Under the pieces are notes generated by a model that saw nothing but the letters and a program-made list of their open reading frames with translations, was not told the origin of the DNA and did not search any database. A stretch of DNA of 64,000 nt from Glandiceps talaboti (lineage: Eukaryota; Hemichordata; Enteropneusta; Spengelidae). Shown piece by piece: positions 45,455 through 57,500 of the stretch (the stretch's first letter is position 1; each line of letters begins with the position of its first letter). Location of the stretch: assembly GCF_964340395.1 (NCBI RefSeq), contig NC_135567.1, positions 6,431,899-6,495,898 on the forward strand, read 5' to 3'. The position numbers and the translations under genes were made by a program.

Positions 45455-47889
45455 TAGCTCCGCTGTTTTTTTTTTAATTTAATTTTTTATTTTGGTGACA
45501 TGTAGAAGTGGTTCAGGTCTTCAGCTCTTCGAGTCACTATGCAGTTTTGTTTTAGCAATGCAATAAAGTGGTTAGTGGTTTCATATGATGTCTCACTATA
45601 AAACACATTTTACACAGAAGTTGGTAATGTATTGTACTTTTATACCATAGTCACCATTTTATAACAAAAATCTACTGTTATGAAAAATTGCACAAAATCT
45701 CAGAAAAAAATGACTGGGAAATGCACACAAGAAAAAGAAAAAAAGAGGATTTTGAGGTTGGCTATAAGTAATTCCAGTGTCTTACAGCTGTAACCCTGGA
45801 AAATTTTAATGATGAATGAAATAAACTAGGGATCTAAAATAATGTTGAGGCAATTTGAATTTCAATTTTCTAACAAATCTAACAAGTCAACAACATTCAA
45901 CTTGTTCTAGTTGTGGTAGATATATATAGGGAAGAAATTAATCGCCATCTTAGTTTCCGTACGGCGACAATCTCAAGTACCCGGAAGAGAGTCATTCTCA
46001 GCCATACGTTACAGTGGTAACACTCGTTCATGTTCGGTTACCTTTCACAAAGAAAACACAACGAAATGGTTGAAATGATCTTTTTTTAATTTCTTTTCAT
46101 CACAACAACAAAATCTGCGTGATCAAAAGTGTTGTAAACTAAACCAGAAAGAATTATCGGACTGGCTAAACTTCCCGATGAACTGGAAGGTCCTACTACT
46201 TCCAAGTAAGCCTCGATAGTACTATAGTACGTGAGAAAATCGTCTCAAACTAGCGATACAACTTTCAAAATATAACTTGACATGTCTTCATTTGTTAGAG
46301 TTATACAATTCAAGACGGGTTTTCACTCGAAAACAACAATTCTGTGAATAATGACACTCTGAACGCAGCGATTTCTCGGACGATGTTACCACTGTAACGT
46401 ATGGCTGACAACGACTTGCTTCCGGGTTAGTCCCTCGTGCATACGGGTGGATTGTCGGCGATTAATACATACATGTACATCGTCTGATATTTTAATTCAC
46501 AGTGTTTTTTGTGACCGGCGCCTGTCAGCAGACTCTGCCATTTTTTTCATCATTCCATTGTATTTAAACCTTGTACTTGACATTTCGCAATATTTATAAT
46601 TCTCAACAAAATACCTCAACATAATACCTCAACATGCCTCACTTCGCTCGTACTCAAAGCAGCCCCGCACGTAGTCCTGCTTGCATACGGAGGAATTCGG
46701 GACTCGATTCTGACAATTGTCCCTCCCCCTCCGGTGTTTAGAGTCAAGTCAGTAATACAGACTCGTGCACCCGAGGACTACCCGGGTACCCCGCGCGGTA
46801 TGATCACTGACACTGATGACATGATGAGAGAGAACCTTTTCGGATTTACATGTAAAACGGGGAAAGATACGCAAAACATAATGCAAAGTCTGAAGCCAAA
46901 TTAAAGTTGTAATTATTTTAATTATTTTTACTTGCCAAATATTTGCATTTTGGAAAGGCATGTGAACTGTCGGCCATATTTAAACTTCAACCGCATGCCT
47001 GGCATGCCCTTCCTTACGCAAGTTGTCTGAATTCTGGTTCACTGTCATTCCAAATTGCACGACAATATAGAATTAACCACAAGTTACATGTTATCTGAAA
47101 ACATCACACTTTTATAGTGGGTCTGAAGTGTGATTTTAGTGAGTACTAAGAACGTCCTGTGTTGATACTCAAGATACTTGCTGTGGAAAATCGCTCGGTC
47201 GAATGAGGTCACCTTCAGCTTCTGGTCGAATCGGGATAGAGTATGCAAATGAGGATGTTGCGGATTGGCTGATAATGTAGAAGGGTGCAGAATTGGATTT
47301 GAAGTTTACAACCCTGTTTCGAACAAACGCTTGTCATTTGGGCGCCCAATGCGTAGAATTATGACTATAGCACATATTACATTGCTTGTTTGACGTCAAT
47401 AGTGTCTTTTGAAAAGTGGCAGTTTACTTAAAGTCTCGTCGACTGATTTCCAATATGGCGTCGGTCATTATGCTCATTAACATATTCATTTTTTTTTCAA
47501 ATTACAAAAAAAAAATCATAAAAAATAAAAATGAGGATGTGCTGACTTGAAATTAACAAATCTGAGTAAGCTACCCCCTGCGCATCAACACGCCAGATAT
47601 CAAAGCAATCTAATAAGAGGTTTTCAAGGAGTTGATGAAAATGACATTTTATGAAAAAAAATCATAAAAAATTGAAAATGGCACAGATCAACTTGGCATG
47701 AACAAATCTGAATAGCCTCCCCCCAGGGAACATGCACACCAAATATCGAAGAATTCCGACTGTCACTTATGGAGTAGATAGTAAAAATATAAAAGTTTGA
47801 CGGACACCTATGATTCACTCTACTCTCTATACCTCAATACCCACCTATACCTAAAGCTACGCTTTCAGCTTTCGCTGACAGCGGAGCTA
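45455..47889. mobile_element. 2.4-kb insertion with TAGCTCCGCTGT inverted ends
   Basis: TAGCTCCGCTGT at 45455-45466 is mirrored by ACAGCGGAGCTA at 47878-47889. If the outer TA is a target duplication, the element is 45457-47887 with GCTCCGCTGT ends, as in TA-targeting (Tc1/mariner-like) non-autonomous elements. An extra 18 bp (GCGACCTATCGGTCAGAA) lies between the microsatellite and the left end, so the insertion was not perfectly simple. Copy A and the third copy at 12 kb lack it. Short frames inside show no recognisable protein. Confidence 0.7.
45938..46465. mobile_element. Nested ~520-bp palindromic element with TTAA flanks
   Basis: ATTAATCGCC at 45937 is mirrored by GGCGATTAAT ending at 46466. 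The arms extend imperfectly for about 85 bp and include GTTACAGTGGTAAC on the left and GTTACCACTGTAAC on the right. TTAA lies on both sides, as for piggyBac- or Kolobok-type insertion. There is no coding capacity. It lies inside the 2.4-kb element. Confidence 0.7.
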
Positions 47890-47890
47890 A

Positions 47891-47929
<39 letters not shown>

Positions 47930-47949
47930 ACAGATAAATAAATAAATAA

Positions 47950-48036
<87 letters not shown>

Positions 48037-48744
48037 AAATAAACAGAAAAACCTAAATAAATATACATGGGATTCTAAATGCCAATTGTCTTCAATTCAC
48101 CAACATTCTGAGCCATGTAGCTATTATGGATAACTATCAATAAACATATATGTATGTATATACCGGTCTCTGAATGAGAGAATATAGGATATATTTCTAT
48201 ATATACCATCTATATGTTGTTAGTATAAATAGGATATATAGAAACAAATAGTCTATTATTTCAATAGTATACAGACATGTATATACATATAGACATGTTT
48301 ACAGACAGTTATCCATGAGTTTAAAATGATCTTTCATTTAACCATGCATATTTAGTTATTCTTTATTTATTTATTTACTTGTTTGTTTGTTTGTTCGTTT
48401 GATTGCAACACGGTTTCTGTGCTCCCTGTGCACAAACATGAAGTAGTGGGTTCTTGCTTGTGTCATTAATAATTTCAGTACTAAACTGATAATTTACTAA
48501 AACCCCAATTTGTTCTTGTTTTATAACATACATATATTTTTAATTTTGTTCTTCACATTTTTGCTCTGTCATTTTTTTAATAAAACTGTTGATATTACAT
48601 TGCACCAGGCCTTGATATCATTGAGTTGAGCCCAAAATGTTGACCAATGCTTGATTTTCATGGTATTTTACTAGCCTATACTTTAGTTTACTATTAAGTT
48701 AAATAGAAATACTCAACTGACAATTTCCTATGCCATTAAAACAG

Positions 48745-49461
48745 ATTCACATTTATTGAGCAGATTGGGTTGAAATTTAATGGGAACATTCATAGTACAT
48801 GATTATCCCATCAGTGATATGCAAATTACAGGTTGTTGCTAAGGGTGTGGTCATGGTTGCCAGGGCCAATTTTGTCAAATTGTTTTGAAGAAAATCTGCA
48901 GAATAACACTTCAGAGACATCGCACCAAGTTTCAGACTCATTGGGCAAGTACTTTTTGAGATATAAGTTTTTGACCAAAAATGAACATTTTTACACCTAA
49001 TTTGCATATCACTCATGGAATCATTGCATGCTTGATATTTCTTCGTCCATACATCCCTAGATGCATTCCAGTTAAATTTCAGCCCAATCTGCTCAGTGGT
49101 TTTGGAATTATAGAATTTTGACCAAAAAGACACATTTCAGCCCTAATTTGCATATCACTGATGGGACCAGCATATCATGAACAATTGTTAGTAAAAACAC
49201 CCTGAAGAATGTTTCAACTAAATTTCAGCCCAATCTGCCCTGTAGTTTTTGAGTTTAAGTTTTTTGACCAAAAACCACATTTTATTACTTACAAACTGGT
49301 GGTAAGATCGTTTTAATTTGATCAATTTCCCAACTAGACACCCAAGGTAATGAACCCACCTAATATCATGGCAATCGGTTCAGCGGTTTTTGACTTTAAG
49401 TCGTTTACACACACACACACACACATACACACACACAGACAGACAGACAGACAGACAGGCG

Positions 49462-49500
<39 letters not shown>

Positions 49501-49532
49501 GCCAGATGAACCTCAGTTCAGATGTGCTAATA
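48745..49532 (+). mobile_element. R1 element, partial, copy B
   Basis: Counterpart of 7255-8058 with a shorter ACAG tract (about 49437-49500). Confidence 0.7.
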
Positions 49533-50459
49533 AAATCATATGCAGGTCTCTCATGTTTATTTCTCATCGGACCCAAAGGCCAAAATGCACAGAGAGATTT
49601 TCTCACTAAGTGCCACATGGGAAAAGTCAGGCTAAAAAAAATTCATACAGTTTGATTCAAGTGTCTGTAGGCTAAACAATTAAGAAATATTATTCGGTCA
49701 GTGTGCTGTGACCAAAATATGTCCCTACACATCTTAGACATAATTTAATAATACATACTTATGAAGTCATGTGTGAATCTGAAATTTGACACACAAAAAA
49801 GAGTAAACAGAAATACCACTGAGTATGACTGTGTACCATGTTATAACTTATATGTACATGTCAAATACACATCTGTATGGACAACACCATAAGTCGGTAA
49901 ATTATGATTGGATGGCATGGCTCACACATATTTTGGCTACCATGGTTACAAGATTAGACAGTAATTAGAGTCAATTTTAGACTAAATAACTGTTTATATA
50001 CATATACTAAAACCTGGGCTGAACCATAGGGCTGCACAGAGCAATGAGCCAGGCTCTGTGGTTGGATTCATGGGCTGGGCTGCTGGGATGGGCACCTGGA
50101 CTCTTGAAAAATGAAACTGAAATACTGTCAATAAAATGGACCTTACACTACTGTAAAAGTCATTTTCTTTTTGTCTGCTATTCCTTGAAGCACTGATACA
50201 AATATTGAAGTCAAATTAGGGAATACGAATACTCACTATTTATTAGGGGGCATTTCTCATAACACTTTTTGTTTCCTATATAAGGGAATGACCATATTGA
50301 TGGAGAGGATACAATAATCAGGGCTAAAATTTGGAAAAAAATTACCCAGCTTGAAGTACAAATTTTGGCAGTATATTTGGATAATGTAACATCTACAGAT
50401 AGGCCTTCAGAAAACTGATGTTGCCCCTCTGGATTCTCTTGTGCAAACTCACTATACTT
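49533..50459. other. No gene seen
   Basis: Counterpart of 8059-8977. It ends at the empty site (single TACTT at 50455-50459) of the 166-bp MITE. Confidence 0.5.
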
Positions 50460-51480
50460 CTATCAGATATGACTGGTAAAGCTGTAAGTCAGTCAGAATA
50501 TAGCCAAACATACATTCTTTCCAAAAAACATGAAAAAGTATATATGAAGTTGCTTTATACCCTAGCAACAAAACTGTTACCAAGACAACTGCTGTCAATA
50601 TCCCCAACTACACCAAAGGTGTTAATATACTAAATGTGAAAGTGCTATTGATATGATGTAAATGTTTGTATATAATGTTTTGGGGACAACCAATTCACTG
50701 ATTACATGATTATTTCGATCCAAGGTCAAGGTCATTGTCAAAAAAATCAAGGTCATCTTAATTTTTTGCAATTATTAAAACACTGTCGGAATCTTTTCTA
50801 TTGCTAACATCAGACATGAACTTTACAGATGAAAATCGCTCAGAAAATAGCGAATTATATAGTTTTTTTTAGAAAAATAAAGCAAAGGCATATGCAGAGT
50901 TGTTTTTATTATAAACTTCTGTTACCAAGACAACTGGTATCGGGATCACCAAAATGTAAAATTACCGAATATCACAGGGTCACGAAGTGCCACAGATATG
51001 ATGCAAGTGTCTATATATTAGTTTTAGAGGACGGGCAACTCACTTATCACCTGATCTTTTCGATCCAAGGTCAAGGTCATAGTCTAATTACAAGGTCACC
51101 TCAATTTTCCACTTTTATCGAAACACCCACATTAGTTTTTTGCTATAAACTACTGCAGACTTGACCTGTAAGGCCGAAAATCAGATTACAAATTATATAG
51201 TCTGTCATAAATATTGTAGCAAAGGTATATTTAGGGTTAACTTACTATGGGATAAGGGAACTGGCACCTTACAACCAAGTACTAAACTAAGACAGCTACT
51301 CATACTTTATTGACATCTAACACACAAAAACGTTCAACATTCCATACATATTGCCTCAAATTTGATATTGACCTTCATTTGATTGGTAAATTAGGATGAT
51401 ATAGGATTGGTTAGCAAACTAGTAAACATTTTTTGAACTTGAGATTAACTAATTTGACTTAACTTTATTGTTTATGAAGA
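50460..51480. repeat. Degenerate ~360-bp tandem repeats, copy B
   Basis: Counterpart of 9150-10150. It retains a stretch near 50640 (GTGCTATTGATATGATG) that copy A has lost. Confidence 0.65.
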
Positions 51481-51505
51481 TTACAGTCAAGATCCCAAAT
51501 TGGAC

Positions 51506-54500
51506 TCAAGCTCAGAGTATATTCAAGCTCAGAGTATATTCAAGCTCAGTGTATATTCAAGCTCAGTGTATATTCAAGCTCAGTGTATATTCAAGCTCAG
51601 TGTATATTCAAGCTCAGAGTATATTCAAGCTCAGTGTATATTCAAGCTCAGTGTATATTCAAGCTCAGAGTATATTCAAGCTCAGTGTATATTCAAGCTC
51701 AGTGTATATTCAAGCTCAGTGTATATTCAAGCTCAGAGTATATTCAAGCTCAGAGTATATTCAAGCTCAGTGTATATTCAAGCTCAGTGTATATTCAAGC
51801 TCAGTGTATATTCAAGCTCAGTGTATATTCAAGCTCAGTGTATATTCAAGCTCAGAGTATATTCAAGCTCAGTGTATATTCAAGCTCAGTGTATATTCAA
51901 GCTCAGTGTATATTCAAGCTCAGTGTATATTCAAGCTCAGAGTATATTCAAGCTCAGGGTATATTCAAGCTCAGAGTATATTCAAGCTCAGTGTATATTC
52001 AAGCTCAGTGTATATTCAAGCTCAGTGTATATTCAAGCTCAGTGTATATTCAAGCTCAGTGTATATTCAAGCTCACTGTATATTCAAGCTCAGTGTATAT
52101 TCAAGCTCAGTGTATATTCAAGCTCAGTGTATATTCAAGCTCAGTGTATATTCAAGCTCAGTGTATATTCAAGCTCAGTGTATATTCAAGCTCAGTGTAT
52201 ATTCAAGCTCAGTGTATATTCAAGATCAGAGTATATTCAAGCTCAGAGTATATTCAAGCTCAGTGTATATTCAAGCTCAGTGTATATTCAAGCTCAGTGT
52301 ATATTCAAGCTCAGAGTATATTCAAGCTCAGTGTATATTCAAGCTCAGTGTATATTCAAGCTCAGTGTATATTCAAGCTCAGTGTATATTCAAGCTCAGA
52401 GTATATTCAAGCTCAGGGTATATTCAAGCTCAGGGTATATTCAAGCTCAGTGTATATTCAAGCTCAGTGTATATTCAAGCTCAGTGTATATTCAAGCTCA
52501 GTGTATATTCAAGCTCAGTGTATATTCAAGCTCAGTGTATATTCAAGCTCAGTGTATATTCAAGCTCAGTGTATATTCAAGCTCAGTGTATATTCAAGCT
52601 CAGAGTAAATTCAAGCTCAGTGTATATTCAAGCTCAGAGTATATTCAAGCTCAGTGTATATTCAAGCTCAGTGTATATTCAAGCTCAGTGTATATTCAAG
52701 CTCAGAGTATATTCAAGCTCAGAGTATATTCAAGCTCAGTGTATATTCAAGCTCAGTGTATATTCAAGCTCAGTGTATATTCAAGCTCAGAGTATATTCA
52801 AGCTCAGAGTATATTCAAGCTCAGAGTATATTCAAGCTCAGAGTATATTCAAGCTCAGAGTATATTCAAGCTCAGTGTATATTCAAGCTCAGTGTATATT
52901 CAAGCTCAGAGTATATTCAAGCTGAGTGTATATTCAAGCTCAGTGTATATTCAAGCTCAGAGTATATTCAAGCTCAGTGTATATTCAAGCTCAGAGTATA
53001 TTCAAGCTCAGTGTATATTCAAGCTCAGTGTATATTCAAGCTCAGTGTATATTCAAGCTCAGAGTATATTCAAGCTCAGTGTATATTCAAGCTCAGTGTA
53101 TATTCAAGCTCAGTGTATATTCAAGCTCAGAGTATATTCAAGCTCAGTGTATATTCAAGCTCAGTGTATATTCAAGCTCAGTGTATATTCAAGCTCAGAG
53201 TATATTCAAGCTCAGTGTATATTCAAGCTCAGAGTATATTCAAGCTCAGTGTATATTCAAGCTCAGTGTATATTCAAGCTCAGTGTATATTCAAGCTCAG
53301 TGTATATTCAAGCTCAGTGTATATTCAAGCTCAGAGTATATTCAAGCTCAGTGTATATTCAAGCTCAGTGTATATTCAAGCTCAGTGTATATTCAAGCTC
53401 AGTGTATATTCAAGCTCAGTGTATATTCAAGCTCAGAGTATATTCAAGCTCAGTGTATATTCAAGCTCAGTGTATATTCAAGCTCAGTGTATATTCAAGC
53501 TCAGTGTATATTCAAGCTCAGAGTATATTCAAGCTCAGTGTATATTCAAGCTCAGTGTATATTCAAGCTCAGAGTATATTCAAGCTCAGAGTATATTCAA
53601 GCTCAGTGTATATTCAAGCTCAGTGTATATTCAAGCTCAGAGTATATTCAAGCTCAGAGTATATTCAAGCTCAGAGTATATTCAAGCTCAGAGTATATTT
53701 AAGCTCAGTGTATATTCAAGCTCAGAGTATATTCAAGCTCAAAGTATATTCAAGCTCAGTGTATATTCAAGCTCAGTGTATATTTAAGCTCAGTGTATAT
53801 TCAAGCTCAGTGTATATTCAAGCTCAGTGTATATTCAAGCTCAGTGTATATTTAAGCTCAGTGTATATTCAAGCTCAGTGTATATTCAAGCTCAGAGTAT
53901 ATTCAAGCTCAGAGTATATTCAAGCTCAGTGTATATTCAAGCTCAGTGTATATTCAAGCTCAATGTATATTCAAGCTCAGAGTATATTCAAGCTCAGAGT
54001 ATATTCAAACTCAGTGTATATTCAAGCTCAGTGTATATTCAAGCTCAGATTATATTCAAGCTTAGAGTATATTCAAGCTCAGTGTATATTCAAGCTCAGT
54101 GTATATTCAAGCTCAGTGTATATTCAAGCTCAGAGTATATTCAAGCTCAGAGTATATTCAAGCTCAGAGTATATTCAAGCTCAGAGTATATTCAAGCTCA
54201 GTGTATATTCAAGCTCAGTGTATATTCAAGCTCAGAGTATATTCAAGCTCAGTGTATATTCAAGCTCAGTGTATATTCAAGCTCAGAGTATAGTCAAGCT
54301 CAGTGTATATTCAAGCTCAGAGGATATTCAAGCTCAGAGTATATTCAAGCTCAGAGTATATTCAAGCTCAGTGTATATTCAAGCTCAGTGTATATTCAAG
54401 CTCAGAGTATATTCAAGCTCAGTGTATATTCAAGCTCAGTGTATATTCAAGCTCAGAGTATAGTCAAGCTCAGTGTATATTCAAGCTCAGAGGATATTCA

Positions 54501-57500
54501 AGCTCAGTGTATATTCAAGCTCAGTGTATATTCAAGCTCAGTGTATATTCAAGCTCAGTGTATATTCAAGCTCAGTGTATATTCAAGCTCAGTGTATATT
54601 CAAGCTCAGTGTATATTCAAGCTCAGAGTATATTCAAGCTCAGTGTATATTCAAGCTCAGTGTATATTCAAGCTCAGTGTATATTCAAGCTCAGTGTATA
54701 TTCAAGCTCAGTGTATATTCAAGCTCAGTGTATATTCAAGCTCAGTGTATATTCAAGCTCAGAGTATATTCAAGCTCAGAGTATATTCAAGCTCAGTGTA
54801 TATTCAAGCTCAGTGTATATTCAAGCTCAGTGTATATTCAAGCTCAGTGTATATTCAAGCTCAGAGTATATTCAAGCTCAGTGTATATTCAAGCTCAGTG
54901 TATATTCAAGCTCAGAGTATATTCAAGCTCAGTGTATATTCAAGCTCAGAGTATATTCAAGCTCAGTGTATATTCAAGCTCAGTGTATATTCAAGCTCAG
55001 TGTATATTCAAGCTCAGAGTATATTCAAGCTCAGTGTATATTCAAGCTCAGAGTATATTCAAGCTCAGGGTATATTCAAGCTCAGTGTATATTCAAGCTC
55101 AGTGTATATTCAAGCTCAGTGTATATTCAAGCTCAGTGTATATTCAAGCTCAGTGTATATTCAAGCTCAGTGTATATTCAAGCTCAGTGTATATTCAAGC
55201 TCAGTGTATATTCAAGCTCAGTGTATATTCAAGCTCAGAGTAAATTCAAGCTCAGTGTATATTCAAGCTCAGAGTATATTCAAGCTCAGTGTATATTCAA
55301 GCTCAGTGTATATTCAAGCTCAGAGTATATTCAAGCTCAGAGTATATTCAAGCTCAGTGTATATTCAAGCTCAGTGTATATTCAAGCTCAGTGTATATTC
55401 AAGCTCAGAGTATATTCAAGCTCAGAGTATATTCAAGCTCAGAGTATATTCAAGCTCAGAGTATATTCAAGCTCAGAGTATATTCAAGCTCAGTGTATAT
55501 TCAAGCTCAGTGTATATTCAAGCTCAGAGTATATTCAAGCTGAGTGTATATTCAAGCTCAGTGTATATTCAAGCTCAGAGTATATTCAAGCTCAGTGTAT
55601 ATTCAAGCTCAGAGTATATTCAAGCTCAGTGTATATTCAAGCTCAGTGTATATTCAAGCTCAGTGTATATTCAAGCTCAGAGTATATTCAAGCTCAGTGT
55701 ATATTCAAGCTCAGTGTATATTCAAGCTCAGTGTATATTCAAGCTCAGAGTATATTCAAGCTCAGTGTATATTCAAGCTCAGTGTATATTCAAGCTCAGT
55801 GTATATTCAAGCTCAGAGTATATTCAAGCTCAGTGTATATTCAAGCTCAGAGTATATTCAAGCTCAGTGTATATTCAAGCTCAGTGTATATTCAAGCTCA
55901 GTGTATATTCAAGCTCAGTGTATATTCAAGCTCAGTGTATATTCAAGCTCAGAGTATATTCAAGCTCAGTGTATATTCAAGCTCAGTGTATATTCAAGCT
56001 CAGTGTATATTCAAGCTCAGTGTATATTCAAGCTCAGAGTATATTCAAGCTCAGTGTATATTCAAGCTCAGTGTATATTCAAGCTCAGTGTATATTCAAG
56101 CTCAGTGTATATTCAAGCTCAGAGTATATTCAAGCTCAGTGTATATTCAAGCTCAGTGTATATTCAAGCTCAGAGTATATTCAAGCTCAGAGTATATTCA
56201 AGCTCAGTGTATATTCAAGCTCAGTGTATATTCAAGCTCAGAGTATATTCAAGCTCAGTGTATATTCAAGCTCAGAGTATATTCAAGCTCAGTGTATATT
56301 CAAGCTCAGTGTATATTCAAGCTCAGTGTATATTCAAGCTCAGAGTATATTCAAGCTCAGTGTATATTCAAGCTCAGAGTATATTCAAGCTCAGGGTATA
56401 TTCAAGCTCAGTGTATATTCAAGCTCAGTGTATATTCAAGCTCAGTGTATATTCAAGCTCAGTGTATATTCAAGCTCAGTGTATATTCAAGCTCAGTGTA
56501 TATTCAAGCTCAGTGTATATTCAAGCTCAGTGTATATTCAAGCTCAGAGTAAATTCAAGCTCAGTGTATATTCAAGCTCAGAGTATATTCAAGCTCAGTG
56601 TATATTCAAGCTCAGTGTATATTCAAGCTCAGTGTATATTCAAGCTCAGAGTATATTCAAGCTCAGAGTATATTCAAGCTCAGTGTATATTCAAGCTCAG
56701 TGTATATTCAAGCTCAGTGTATATTCAAGCTCAGAGTATATTCAAGCTCAGAGTATATTCAAGCTCAGAGTATATTCAAGCTCAGAGTATATTCAAGCTC
56801 AGAGTATATTCAAGCTCAGTGTATATTCAAGCTCAGTGTATATTCAAGCTCAGAGTATATTCAAGCTGAGTGTATATTCAAGCTCAGTGTATATTCAAGC
56901 TCAGAGTATATTCAAGCTCAGTGTATATTCAAGCTCAGAGTATATTCAAGCTCAGTGTATATTCAAGCTCAGTGTATATTCAAGCTCAGTGTATATTCAA
57001 GCTCAGAGTATATTCAAGCTCAGTGTATATTCAAGCTCAGTGTATATTCAAGCTCAGTGTATATTCAAGCTCAGAGTATATTCAAGCTCAGTGTATATTC
57101 AAGCTCAGTGTATATTCAAGCTCAGTGTATATTCAAGCTCAGAGTATATTCAAGCTCAGTGTATATTCAAGCTCAGAGTATATTCAAGCTCAGTGTATAT
57201 TCAAGCTCAGTGTATATTCAAGCTCAGTGTATATTCAAGCTCAGTGTATATTCAAGCTCAGTGTATATTCAAGCTCAGAGTATATTCAAGCTCAGTGTAT
57301 ATTCAAGCTCAGTGTATATTCAAGCTCAGTGTATATTCAAGCTCAGTGTATATTCAAGCTCAGTGTATATTCAAGCTCAGAGTATATTCAAGCTCAGTGT
57401 ATATTCAAGCTCAGTGTATATTCAAGCTCAGTGTATATTCAAGCTCAGTGTATATTCAAGCTCAGAGTATATTCAAGCTCAGTGTATATTCAAGCTCAGT

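Larger units (their letters stand above)
45375..48431. repeat. Inverted repeat with AAAC/TTTG arms, copy B, split by insertion
   Basis: Same element as 6338-6941, interrupted exactly at the change from AAAC to AAAT repeats by the insertion at 45437-47889. Confidence 0.6.
40345..51505. repeat. Segmental duplication, copy B
   Basis: Collinear with 1-10163. Differences include fewer 107-bp units (about 4 against 7), fewer 48-bp units (about 8 against 25), three ~150-bp units instead of five, a 2.4-kb insertion (45437-47889), absence of the 166-bp MITE, and a much larger 17-bp array at its end. Homology may begin to the left of 40345, which cannot be tested here. Confidence 0.93.

Noticed and set aside
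1-51505. Copies A and B as two alleles wrongly joined by the assembler
   Set aside because: The sequences after the 17-bp arrays differ and about 30 kb of other DNA lies between the copies. A misjoin inside the arrays still cannot be excluded without reads.
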